From positions 1 to 23,403 of the forward strand of contig DFFG01000010.1 in assembly GCA_002368795.1 (NCBI GenBank): DNA of 23,403 nucleotides, written 5' to 3'. Each line of letters opens with the position of its first letter. The stretch's first letter is position 1. Origin of the DNA: Eubacterium sp. UBA3782. GTDB taxonomy: Bacteria > Bacillota > Clostridia > Lachnospirales > Lachnospiraceae. Below, one piece after another: positions 15,136 through 21,883 of the stretch. The notes beneath the pieces are model-generated. The model worked only from the letters and a program-made list of their open reading frames with translations. It did not search any database and was not told the origin of the DNA. Made by a program: the position numbers and the translations under genes.

Positions 15136-15873
15136 ATGAGACCACTGATCTGGGGACACAGAGGTGCCAGCGGTCATGCGCCGGAGAACACGCTTCCGGC
15201 CTTTGCCCTTGCGGCAGAGCAAAAGGCTGACGGCATTGAGCTGGATATTCAGATGACAAAGGATGGAGAGATTGTCATTATCCATGACGAGACCGTTGAC
15301 CGGACCTCCGACCGGAAGGGCTGGGTAAAGGATTATACCCTCGCAGAGCTGAAGGAAATGGATTTTTCCTATGGAGATCTGCGCTATGAGGGGCTTCGGA
15401 TCCCGACGATGCAGGAGGTTTTCGAGCTGATTCAGCCCGGGGATCTGACGATCAACATCGAGCTGAAGACAGGGATCTGCTTTTATCCCGGGATCGAGGA
15501 AAAGATCATTGACATGACCCATGCGTTTGGCATGGAGGACAGGGTCATCTATTCCTCCTTTAACCATTATTCCATCCTGAAGATAAAAGAGCTGGATCCC
15601 GGTGCAAAGACCGGCTTTCTCTATATGGACGGTCCCATCGATATGCCGGGCTATGCAAAACGGTACGGTGTGGATGCCCTGCATCCGGCACTGTACAATC
15701 TGCAGTATCCCCATTTCCTGGAGGAGTGCGCAAGGCAGCAGCTGGATGTCAACGTGTGGACGGTCAACAATGACGCATACCTGCGTCTGTGCGGCCAGAT
15801 GGGCGTACATGCCGTGATCACCAACTATCCGGATAAGGCAAGACGGATCCTGGAGGAAGCGGCTGCCTACTGA
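15136..15873 (+). CDS. Glycerophosphodiester phosphodiesterase family protein
   Basis: It would hydrolyse glycerophosphodiesters, from phospholipid turnover, to glycerol-3-phosphate and an alcohol. The 245-residue single GDPD domain shows HRG at 8-10, PENT at 16-19, the metal ligands E35 and D37 in GIELDIQ, and the second histidine H50 in IIHDETVDRT. NIELKTG near 111-117 supplies another metal ligand. No signal peptide or membrane segment is seen, so it is a cytoplasmic UgpQ-like form. It lies between tadA (3-base gap) and an alpha/beta hydrolase (24-base gap). A lipid-salvage pairing with the latter is plausible but inferred. Confidence 0.92.
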   Translation: MRPLIWGHRGASGHAPENTLPAFALAAEQKADGIELDIQMTKDGEIVIIHDETVDRTSDRKGWVKDYTLAELKEMDFSYGDLRYEGLRIPTMQEVFELIQPGDLTINIELKTGICFYPGIEEKIIDMTHAFGMEDRVIYSSFNHYSILKIKELDPGAKTGFLYMDGPIDMPGYAKRYGVDALHPALYNLQYPHFLEECARQQLDVNVWTVNNDAYLRLCGQMGVHAVITNYPDKARRILEEAAAY

Positions 15874-15897
15874 GGGCGTGAGCGGGGCAGGATTTCT

Positions 15898-16962
15898 ATG
15901 CAGATGACAGAAGAGGAAAGAAGAAAGATGGAAGAATCATACAGCAGAGTGCATTTCCTCGGGGAGGATGATTACTATCCGGCGATGGAAACGTCGGTGG
16001 CTGTCTGGATGCAGGAGCACGTAGCGGAAGGGTATCTGGAGAGCGAAGACGGGCTGGAACTGCATTACTATTACGCCATACCGGAGCACAGCAAGGGTGT
16101 GATCCTGATGGTCCACGGATTCTGCGAGTTTTTTGAAAAATATCTGGAGACCGCATGGTATTTCTGGCAGGCAGGCTTTTCCTTCTTTTTTCTGGAGATG
16201 CGCGGGCATGGATATTCTGACCGGCTGGTGGAGGAGATCGATCTGGTACACGTGGATTCTTTTCAGGACTACGTGGACGACCAGAAGCTGTTCCTTGATC
16301 ATGTAGTCATCCCGGCTGAATGCGCGCGGCGCTCCGCGGAGCAGGGACGACTGGTCACAGGCAGTGAACTGAAGATCTTCATTTTCGCCCATTCCATGGG
16401 CGGGTGCATCTCCGCGCTGATGATGGAAAACTGGCCATCCCTTTTTGCGGGAGCCGTGCTGTCCTCGCCCATGATCGCGATGAACACCAGGGGCGTGCCG
16501 AGAAAAACGATGGACCTGATCCGGATGTATGCCCTTGCCTCGGGAAAACGATACCAGCTTTCCATGAAGCAGCGGCGTTTTCCGGGCATAAAGGAATTTG
16601 AGAAGAGTGGTGACCTGTCCAGAGCGCGGTATGATTTTCAGTTTGATCTCCGGCTGGAGAATGATGCCTTCAAGACCTGGGGAGGGACGTTCGGATGGGT
16701 AGGAGCAGCCCTGGATGCCTCCGACCTTGTGCTGAAGGGGGCTGTGCGCGTGCGGACGCCAATATTGCTGTGCCAGGCCGGACTCGACCGCATGGTGGAC
16801 AACGAGGCCCAGGAGCGCTTTGCCGCTGCGGCAAAACGGGTGCGGATCCTGCGTTTTCCCGAGTCGAAGCATGAGATCTTCAACGGGACGGAACAGATGC
16901 GGGAGCAGTATTACCGGGAGGTCTTTGCCTTCCTGGATCAGTATGCCGGAGAGGACAGGTAA
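15898..16962 (+). CDS. Alpha/beta hydrolase, monoacylglycerol lipase / lysophospholipase (PldB) type
   Basis: This 354-residue serine hydrolase belongs to the Hydrolase_4 group. The oxyanion region is MVHGF (71-75). The nucleophile elbow is AHSMGG with S166; Ala replaces the usual Gly at the first place. The probable triad is completed by D297 (AGLDRMVD) and H325 (ESKHEIFN). RGHGYSD (102-108) is typical of monoacylglycerol lipases. It has no signal peptide, so action is probably intracellular on lysophospholipids or monoglycerides. The start at 15898 has CAGGA nearby. It ends the six-gene plus-strand run that begins at 12557. Confidence 0.88.
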   Translation: MQMTEEERRKMEESYSRVHFLGEDDYYPAMETSVAVWMQEHVAEGYLESEDGLELHYYYAIPEHSKGVILMVHGFCEFFEKYLETAWYFWQAGFSFFFLEMRGHGYSDRLVEEIDLVHVDSFQDYVDDQKLFLDHVVIPAECARRSAEQGRLVTGSELKIFIFAHSMGGCISALMMENWPSLFAGAVLSSPMIAMNTRGVPRKTMDLIRMYALASGKRYQLSMKQRRFPGIKEFEKSGDLSRARYDFQFDLRLENDAFKTWGGTFGWVGAALDASDLVLKGAVRVRTPILLCQAGLDRMVDNEAQERFAAAAKRVRILRFPESKHEIFNGTEQMREQYYREVFAFLDQYAGEDR

Positions 16963-17001
16963 CGCGATCCGGTTTATTTTAAGCAGAATTTTCTGTTAAG
17001 G

Positions 17002-17027
17002 CAGAAGAGCAGCCGTTCTGAATTTTT
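17002..17027 (+). terminator. Weak terminator-like hairpin after the hydrolase gene
   Basis: CAGAA (17002-17006) pairs with TTCTG (17016-17020), followed by AA and five T. The stem is short, so the call is tentative. Confidence 0.35.
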
Positions 17028-17030
17028 CTA

Positions 17031-17059
17031 TTTACACGGCCTGTATCTTGTGCTATATT
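17031..17059 (+). promoter_or_regulatory. Sigma-A type promoter of rpsO
   Basis: TTTACA (17031-17036), a 17-base spacer, then TATATT (17054-17059): one mismatch in each hexamer. Transcription would start near 17066, giving a leader of about 80 bases. That leader contains an imperfect hairpin, GGTTCGGA (17081-17088) with TCCGACC (17099-17105). S15 often controls its own mRNA through such leader structures; here that is only a possibility. Confidence 0.75.
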
Positions 17060-17147
17060 GTTCGGGTATGAGTTTGCCCTGGTTCGGAAGCCGGAATCTC
17101 CGACCGTTTCTTGATCAGAGGCGTATATTATTTAAAGGAGGAACAAC

Positions 17148-17414
17148 ATGATTTCCAAGGAACTTAAAGCACAGATCATCGCAGAGTACGCAAGAAGCGA
17201 AGGCGACACCGGTTCACCGGAGGTTCAGATCGCTATCCTTACCGAGAGAATCAAGGAGCTTACCGAGCACCTGAAGAACAACCACAAGGATCATCATTCC
17301 AGACGTGGTCTTCTGAAGATGGTTGGTCAGAGACGTGCTCTTCTGGATTATCTGAAGAAGTCCGATATCAACAGATATCGTGCGATCATCGAGAAACTCG
17401 GAATTCGTAAGTAA
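17148..17414 (+). CDS. rpsO: 30S ribosomal protein S15
   Basis: S15 binds 16S rRNA early in assembly of the small subunit platform. The 88-residue sequence is full length and highly conserved: GDTGSPEVQIA (19-29), HLKNNHKDHHSRRGLLKMVGQRR (41-63) and YLKKSDINRYRAIIEKLGIRK at the end. AAAGGAGG lies at ideal distance before the ATG. It has its own promoter upstream and a hairpin terminator downstream, and is followed by pnp, an order known from many bacteria. Confidence 0.98.
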   Translation: MISKELKAQIIAEYARSEGDTGSPEVQIAILTERIKELTEHLKNNHKDHHSRRGLLKMVGQRRALLDYLKKSDINRYRAIIEKLGIRK

Positions 17415-17428
17415 CGAACAGCTGTGTT

Positions 17429-17481
17429 CAGGGCGGGTAGATTTCTATCCGCCCTGTGTTCGTGCTGTGCACTGTTTTTTT
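17429..17481 (+). terminator. Terminator or processing hairpin between rpsO and pnp
   Basis: A 12-bp stem (17429-17440 with 17445-17456, loop ATTT) is followed by a small hairpin GTGC-TGT-GCAC (17462-17472) and seven T. It ends most rpsO transcripts. In E. coli the same gap holds an RNase III hairpin used in pnp autoregulation; whether that applies here is not shown. Confidence 0.8.
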
Positions 17482-17663
17482 GCGGGCTTCCTGCTATGTC
17501 TGCGGCCGTGCGCTGCAGATGGGAAAAAACGAAGAAGCAGCACAGCAAAACACATATGTACAGTCTCCGGCATCTGTTTTTTGTGCCGGTTCTGAACCTC
17601 CCGCCCCTTTTAAGGATCTGATCGGAGAAACTGCAGATCCATATCTAGGGAGGGAAGCATCAT

Positions 17664-17876
17664 ATGACCTGCCCCGGGGTGAACGTCTGCCCTCTGGCAG
17701 TACAGTCCAAGACGAGAAGAGAAAGAGGAAAAGATGGAAGAAAACAAAACTTTTTCAACGAAACTGGAAAACAATTACAAGACCTTCTCCATGGAGCTTG
17801 CAGGCAGGACTCTGTCTGTAGACATCGGAAGAGTAGGAAAGCAGGCCAACGGCTGTGCATTCATGCACTACGGTGA
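17664..17876 (+). CDS. Possible upstream ORF overlapping the pnp start out of frame
   Basis: This 70-codon frame begins at an ATG with GGGAGGG (17648-17654) nine bases upstream, a stronger site than the one serving pnp. It ends 143 bases inside pnp in another frame. The peptide is very basic and has no recognisable domain; its second half is simply the shifted reading of pnp. If translated, it would compete with pnp initiation. The leader also holds hairpins GGATCTG/CAGATCC (17614-17640) and CTGCC/GGCAG just before pnp. It is more likely a control element or chance than a functional protein. Confidence 0.2.
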   Translation: MTCPGVNVCPLAVQSKTRRERGKDGRKQNFFNETGKQLQDLLHGACRQDSVCRHRKSRKAGQRLCIHALR

Positions 17877-19881
17877 TACCACACTTCTGTGCACCGCAAC
17901 TGCTTCCAAGGAGCCCCGTGAGGGCATCGACTTCTTCCCCCTGTCTGTAGAGTATGAGGAGAAGATGTACGCAGTGGGTAAGATCCCGGGCGGCTTCAAC
18001 AAGAGAGAGGGCAAGGCTTCTGAGCATGCAGTCCTTACATCCCGTGTCATTGACCGTCCCATGCGTCCCCTGTTCCCGAAGGATTACCGCAACGATGTGA
18101 CCCTGAACAACATGGTCATGAGCGTTGATCCGGCCTGCAATCCGGAAGTCGTCGCCATGCTTGGTTCTTCGATCGCCACAACGATCTCTGACATCCCCTT
18201 TGACGGTCCCTGCGCAGCTACCCAGATCGGCATGATCGACGGCGAGCTGATCGTCAATCCGACTCTGGATCAGAACGCTGTATCTGATCTGCAGCTGACG
18301 GTTGCCTCCACCAGAGATAAGGTCATCATGATCGAGGCTGGTGCAAAAGAGGTTCCGGAGGACAAGATGGTGGAAGCCATCTATCTGGCAGATGAGACCA
18401 ACAAGAAGATCATCGCCTTCATCGATACCATCGTAGCTGAGTGCGGAAGAGAGAAACACTCCTATCAGAGCTGCGCGATTCCCGAGGAGCTGTTCGCAGC
18501 CATCAAGGAGATCGTTCCGCCCGAAGAGATGGAGAAGGCAGTATTTACCGATGAGAAGATGGTCCGCGATGCCAACATCAGCGAGATCACCGCAAGACTG
18601 AAAGAAGCTTTTGCTGACAATGAGGAGTGGCTTTCTATTCTGGGTGAGGCGATCTACCAGTACCAGAAGAAGACCGTCCGTAAGATGATCCTGAAGGATC
18701 ACAAGCGCCCGGATGGACGTGAAGTCCGCCAGATCCGTCCCCTTGCAGCTGAGGTCGACATCATTCCGCGTGTACACGGTTCTGCCATGTTCACCCGTGG
18801 TCAGACACAGATCTGTGACGTTGTCACCCTTGCTCCGCTTTCTGAGGCCCAGAGAGTCGACGGCCTGGATGCAAACGTTACCGAGAAGCGCTACATGCAT
18901 CAGTACAACTTCCCGAGCTACTCCGTAGGCGAGACCAAGCCCTCCCGCGGACCGGGACGCCGTGAGATCGGCCATGGCGCTCTTGCCGAGCGTGCCCTTC
19001 TTCCGGTGCTTCCGAGCAAGGAGGAGTTCCCCTATGCGATCCGTGCCGTATCTGAGACCTTTGAGTCCAACGGCTCCACCTCCCAGGCTTCCGTCTGTGC
19101 TTCTTCTATGGCACTGATGGCTGCCGGCGTGCCGATCAAGAAGGCTGTAGCCGGTATCTCCTGCGGACTGGTCACCGGCGATACTGATGATGATTATCTG
19201 GTTCTTACCGATATCCAGGGTCTGGAAGACTTCTTCGGTGACATGGACTTCAAGGTAGCCGGAACCCATGACGGAATCACAGCCATCCAGATGGATATCA
19301 AGATCCACGGCCTGACCCGCCAGATCGTTGAGGAAGCCATCAGCCGCTGCAAAGAGGCCAGAGAGTACATCCTGACCGAGGTGCTCGAGAAGACCATCCC
19401 GGCAGCCCGTCCGACCGTAAACGAGTATGCTCCGAAGATCGACCAGATCATGATCGATCCGGACAAGATCGGTGAGGTCGTCGGCAAGCAGGGCAAGACG
19501 ATCAACGAGATCATCGCCCGCACCGGCGTGAAGATTGACATCGAGGATGACGGTTCCGTTTCTATCTGCGGCACTGACCGTGAGAAGATGGATGAGGCCA
19601 AGAAGTACATCGAGATCATCACCATGGAGTTTGAGTCCGGCCAGGTTCTGAAGGGCAAGGTCGTCAGCATCAAAGAGTTTGGCGCCTTTGTTGAGTTTGC
19701 TCCCGGCAAAGAGGGCATGGTGCATATCTCCAAGGTGGCCAAGGAGCGCATTAACCATGTAGAGGATGTGCTGACTCTCGGCGATATCGTCAAGGTCGTC
19801 TGCCTTGGCAAAGACCGGATGGGAAGACTGAGCTTCTCCATCAAGGACTGCAAGCCGAATGCCGTAGCACTGAACGAGTAA
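17734..19881 (+). CDS. pnp: Polyribonucleotide nucleotidyltransferase (PNPase)
   Basis: PNPase degrades RNA 3' to 5' using phosphate and can add tails in reverse. The protein is 715 residues, full length. The first RNase PH-like domain begins near MELAGRTLSVDIGRVGKQANG, a helical linker follows, and the second RNase PH domain holds ERALLPVLP, SNGSTSQASVCA and FGDMDFKVAGT. A KH domain occupies about 569-632 with the GKQG loop at 584-587. An S1 domain occupies about 636-705. It starts at ATG 17734 with GAGGAA close upstream. About 10 residues precede the point where I recall relatives starting, and an ATG at 17791 lacks an SD. A clear terminator follows the gene. Confidence 0.98.
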   Translation: MEENKTFSTKLENNYKTFSMELAGRTLSVDIGRVGKQANGCAFMHYGDTTLLCTATASKEPREGIDFFPLSVEYEEKMYAVGKIPGGFNKREGKASEHAVLTSRVIDRPMRPLFPKDYRNDVTLNNMVMSVDPACNPEVVAMLGSSIATTISDIPFDGPCAATQIGMIDGELIVNPTLDQNAVSDLQLTVASTRDKVIMIEAGAKEVPEDKMVEAIYLADETNKKIIAFIDTIVAECGREKHSYQSCAIPEELFAAIKEIVPPEEMEKAVFTDEKMVRDANISEITARLKEAFADNEEWLSILGEAIYQYQKKTVRKMILKDHKRPDGREVRQIRPLAAEVDIIPRVHGSAMFTRGQTQICDVVTLAPLSEAQRVDGLDANVTEKRYMHQYNFPSYSVGETKPSRGPGRREIGHGALAERALLPVLPSKEEFPYAIRAVSETFESNGSTSQASVCASSMALMAAGVPIKKAVAGISCGLVTGDTDDDYLVLTDIQGLEDFFGDMDFKVAGTHDGITAIQMDIKIHGLTRQIVEEAISRCKEAREYILTEVLEKTIPAARPTVNEYAPKIDQIMIDPDKIGEVVGKQGKTINEIIARTGVKIDIEDDGSVSICGTDREKMDEAKKYIEIITMEFESGQVLKGKVVSIKEFGAFVEFAPGKEGMVHISKVAKERINHVEDVLTLGDIVKVVCLGKDRMGRLSFSIKDCKPNAVALNE

Positions 19882-19910
19882 ACCGCACAGAAATAACAGC
19901 TGAATGAAAT

Positions 19911-19967
19911 AAATCGTGCATAAATATTCCAGGAATCCCCTGCGGATGTTTATGCACGATTTTTTTT
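19911..19967 (+). terminator. Rho-independent terminator of pnp
   Basis: A 14-bp stem (19911-19924 with 19949-19962) with a 24-base loop is followed by eight T, 30 bases after the pnp stop. Confidence 0.88.
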
Positions 19968-20352
19968 GTCCGCTCATTGCTGCGCCAGGGAAAATGGCTG
20001 TTTCAATGTGTTTCCCAGATGGCATACAGCACATGTCCCAGTCCGACATAAAGCAAACTGGCAGAGTGAATGTGTTCACCAGATTGGATACATCGTATGC
20101 CAATGAAAGCATTGCGCAAACGGCTTGGGTCTGCCGGTATGGAGAATGTTTGCTTTGATGCCTTTCAGGTGCGGAATTTTCCGGTTAGTCGGCATGGGAT
20201 TGCGCCGGGAGGGCAGAAGACGTAAAATAGGGAAGATAACGCTGCCCATGTCCGTCAAGCACCCCTGGAACCCAGGACGCATGGTACACGGGGATAACAG
20301 CGTATAAAAAAAGTACGGCATGGCCGTACGAAATAGATAAAGGTGAGTATTT
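19968..20352. other. 385-base gap between pnp and dut without a supported gene
   Basis: No frame here has coding signs. Minus-strand frames cross it but have no SD and no recognisable domain. A -10-like TATAAA lies at 20303-20308 without a good -35. A hairpin at 20313-20329 is described separately. The dut SD (AAAGGTGA, near 20339) closes the gap. Confidence 0.4.
20304..20329 (-). terminator. Terminator-like hairpin oriented on the minus strand, antisense side of dut
   Basis: GTACGGC (20313-20319) pairs perfectly with GCCGTAC (20323-20329). On the minus strand the hairpin is followed by seven T; on the plus strand no T-tract follows. No minus-strand gene ends here, as dut starts at 20353 on the plus strand. 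It could stop antisense transcripts entering from the DUF1292 side. Confidence 0.5.
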
Positions 20353-20790
20353 ATGGAAATCAAGGTAAAAAAGGTCAGTCCCCTTGCACATATCCCGACC
20401 AGAGGAAGTGATTATGCTGCCGGCTATGATCTGTATGCAGCAATCGAGAAGGCGGTCGTGATCGAGCCGCATAGGACAGCGATGATCGATACCGGCCTCC
20501 AGTTTGAGCTTCCGGACGGTTATTTTGCCGGCATTTTTGCCAGAAGCGGACTTGCATCAAAGGAAGGCCTGCGCCCGGCCAACTGCACCGGCGTGTGCGA
20601 CAGCGATTACCGCGGAAATTATATCGTGTCCATTCACAACGACAGCGACGAGGAGAGAAGGATCCTCCCCGGACAGCGGATCGCCCAGATGATCGTCATG
20701 CCGTATCTGCCGGTCACATTTCTGGAGACCGATGAACTGAGCGATACCAAGCGGGGCAGCGGCGGCTTTGGCTCTACCGGAAAACAGTAA
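20353..20790 (+). CDS. dut: dUTP diphosphatase (trimeric dUTPase)
   Basis: It converts dUTP to dUMP and pyrophosphate, keeping uracil out of DNA and feeding thymidylate synthesis. All five trimeric dUTPase motifs are present in 145 residues: AGYDLYA (23-29), FARSGLASK (62-70), GVCDSDYRG (80-88) with catalytic D83, PGQRIAQM (106-113), and RGSGGFGSTG (134-143). The ATG follows AAAGGTGA at good distance. Its stop is eight bases from the convergent stop of the DUF1292 gene, leaving no room for a separate terminator. Confidence 0.97.
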   Translation: MEIKVKKVSPLAHIPTRGSDYAAGYDLYAAIEKAVVIEPHRTAMIDTGLQFELPDGYFAGIFARSGLASKEGLRPANCTGVCDSDYRGNYIVSIHNDSDEERRILPGQRIAQMIVMPYLPVTFLETDELSDTKRGSGGFGSTGKQ

Positions 20791-20798
20791 AGTTTGCT

Positions 20799-21101
20799 TT
20801 ATTCGGAGAACTCGATGTTCTGGTTCAGCGCCTCGAAAATAGCCGAAGCATGGGTATACTCTGCATCATCGGTGATGTTGTCAAGCACAGGCATGCCCTC
20901 TTCGTCGATGGCAAATCGGAAGAGGTAGCCGGAGCCTTCCGTGCTGCCGTCCTCCGGGATCAGGACGATATACTGGCCTGCCGGAGTCTCAAAGATCCGC
21001 ACGATGGAACAGCGGATGTCTTTGCCGTCGTCTGTGGTCATGGTGAGGGCTGTCTTGTCGGTGTCGATGATGCGGCAGCCGGTAAGATCTGTGTTATGCA
21101 T
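20799..21101 (-). CDS. DUF1292 family protein (YrzB-like)
   Basis: This 100-residue acidic protein has the DUF1292 pattern: polar start, a beta-rich core (CSIVRIFETPAGQYIVLIPED), then YLFRFAIDEEGMPVLDNITDDAEY. The family is common in Firmicutes and has no assigned biochemical role. The start has AAAGGAG followed by a T-rich spacer. It lies 74 bases downstream of queT on the same strand, with queT's terminator in between, and converges on dut. Confidence 0.85.
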   Translation of the reverse strand: MHNTDLTGCRIIDTDKTALTMTTDDGKDIRCSIVRIFETPAGQYIVLIPEDGSTEGSGYLFRFAIDEEGMPVLDNITDDAEYTHASAIFEALNQNIEFSE

Positions 21102-21132
21102 AAAAAAAAGCTCCTTTCTGTGTGGCGGATGG

Positions 21133-21168
21133 TTTAAGAAAAGCCCGCATCCTTGCCGGAGCGGGCTT
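21133..21168 (-). terminator. Rho-independent terminator of queT
   Basis: AAGCCCGC (21141-21148) pairs with GCGGGCTT (21161-21168). Read on the minus strand, TTCTTAAA follows the stem. It sits eight bases beyond the queT stop. Confidence 0.78.
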
Positions 21169-21175
21169 GTGTACG

Positions 21176-21676
21176 CTACTGAGCGATGGGAGATGCCTGG
21201 AAGATGCGGCCGCTGTACTTTTTCAGCAGGTGGAAAAGCAGTACGCCGAGAACACCGCAGCCGATGATCTCACCGATGCCGACCGTCAGCATCATGAACG
21301 GGATCGGAAGCTCCACGCCGTATGCATAGCGAAGTACGAAGGGAACGATGATCGTGTTTGCAAGGATCGGCGGGATGCAGCCCAGAACAGGGCTCTTTTT
21401 GCGGAGCATCCAGGTGCCGACAGCGCCGATCAGTGTGGCCAGACTTCCTAAGATGATGTCCGGAAGAACAGCACCGCCGAGGATGTTGCCCAGAAGACAG
21501 CCAACAAACAGCCCGGGAATGGCGGCCGGTGTGAACATCGGAAGGATCGTCAGAGCTTCCGCGATGCGGATCTGGACCTCTCCGAATGAGATGGCTGCAA
21601 AGACGAAGGTCAGAACGACGTAAACCGCGCCAATCATAGCAGCCTGTGTCAGGAACAGTGTGCTTTTGTTTTTCAT
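21176..21676 (-). CDS. queT: QueT family transporter, substrate-binding (S) subunit for a queuosine precursor
   Basis: QueT is the membrane S component of an energy-coupling-factor (ECF) transporter that takes up a queuosine precursor such as preQ1. The protein has 166 residues with about five hydrophobic segments, and carries the family stretch GEVQIRIAEALTILP (32-46) followed by FTPAAIPGLFVGCLLGN. It needs the shared ECF module (EcfA/EcfA'/EcfT), not encoded here. GGAGG precedes the ATG by 10 bases and is part of a preQ1-I riboswitch, which strongly supports the substrate assignment. Confidence 0.92.
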   Translation of the reverse strand: MKNKSTLFLTQAAMIGAVYVVLTFVFAAISFGEVQIRIAEALTILPMFTPAAIPGLFVGCLLGNILGGAVLPDIILGSLATLIGAVGTWMLRKKSPVLGCIPPILANTIIVPFVLRYAYGVELPIPFMMLTVGIGEIIGCGVLGVLLFHLLKKYSGRIFQASPIAQ

Positions 21677-21686
21677 TATTCAGTTG

Positions 21687-21728
21687 CCTCCATAGTTTTG
21701 TTTAATGTGAGGATGGTTTCGAACTCAC
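21687..21728 (-). promoter_or_regulatory. preQ1-I riboswitch controlling queT translation
   Basis: On the minus strand, P1 is GTGAG (21728-21724) paired with CTCAC (21711-21707), enclosing the loop TTCGAAACCATC. An A-rich tail, ATTAAACAAAACTA, follows. The pseudoknot P2 is CCAT (21716-21713) with ATGG (21693-21690). ATGG shares bases with the Shine-Dalgarno GGAGG (21691-21687). The layout follows the Thermoanaerobacter tengcongensis preQ1-I element, where ligand binding hides the SD. Ligand would thus lower translation of the transporter. No separate intrinsic terminator is seen before the start, so translational control is likely. Confidence 0.88.
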
Positions 21729-21731
21729 GAG

Positions 21732-21761
21732 TTGTAGAATAACACAGCTGTATGCTAAAAT
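21732..21761 (+). promoter_or_regulatory. Promoter of the TetM-like GTPase gene (extended -10)
   Basis: On the plus strand: TTGTAG (21732-21737), 18-base spacer, TAAAAT (21756-21761) with TGC directly before it, an extended -10. The start would be near 21768, leaving a leader of about 116 bases. It covers almost the same bases as the queT promoter on the other strand. Confidence 0.5.
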
Positions 21762-21764
21762 CAA
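21736..21764 (-). promoter_or_regulatory. Promoter of queT
   Basis: On the minus strand: TTGATT (21764-21759), 17-base spacer, TATTCT (21741-21736). The predicted start near 21729 coincides with the first base of the riboswitch stem, which supports both calls. Confidence 0.65.
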
Positions 21765-21781
21765 CAGGATTTCGAAGGCAG

Positions 21782-21869
21782 CCTTTTTCTGCAGAAAGGA
21801 GAATACAGGGACCGGCGAGACTGCGGCCGGCATATTGTCAAGCTGCCGTCAAGGCAGCATTCCCTGTAT
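21782..21869 (+). promoter_or_regulatory. Structured 5' leader with a three-way junction, upstream of the TetM-like gene
   Basis: P1 is a perfect 9-bp helix, ATACAGGGA (21803-21811) with TCCCTGTAT (21861-21869). It encloses P2, CCGGC/GCCGG (21812-21816, 21826-21830), and P3, GCTGCC/GGCAGC (21842-21847, 21853-21858), with an 11-base joiner CATATTGTCAA. Just 5' of P1 is the only strong SD, AAAGGAG (21795-21801). A local hairpin, CCTTT (21782-21786) with AAAGG (21795-21799), could mask that SD. The start codon lies 14 bases after P1. I do not recognise this as a known riboswitch class. Confidence 0.6.
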
Positions 21870-21883
21870 GGATACATATATCA

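Noticed and set aside
14152..15810. A 552-residue minus-strand frame over tadA and the phosphodiesterase gene
   Set aside because: Three plus-strand genes with intact motifs occupy the same bases. The minus frame has no recognisable domain and arises from high GC.
17755..20112. A 785-residue open frame antisense to pnp
   Set aside because: It mirrors the codon pattern of a highly conserved gene, has no SD or domain, and runs across the pnp terminator. It is a shadow frame.
20076..20363. A 95-residue minus-strand frame in the pnp-dut gap
   Set aside because: No SD, odd composition, no recognisable domain, and it crosses the terminator-like hairpin at 20304-20329.
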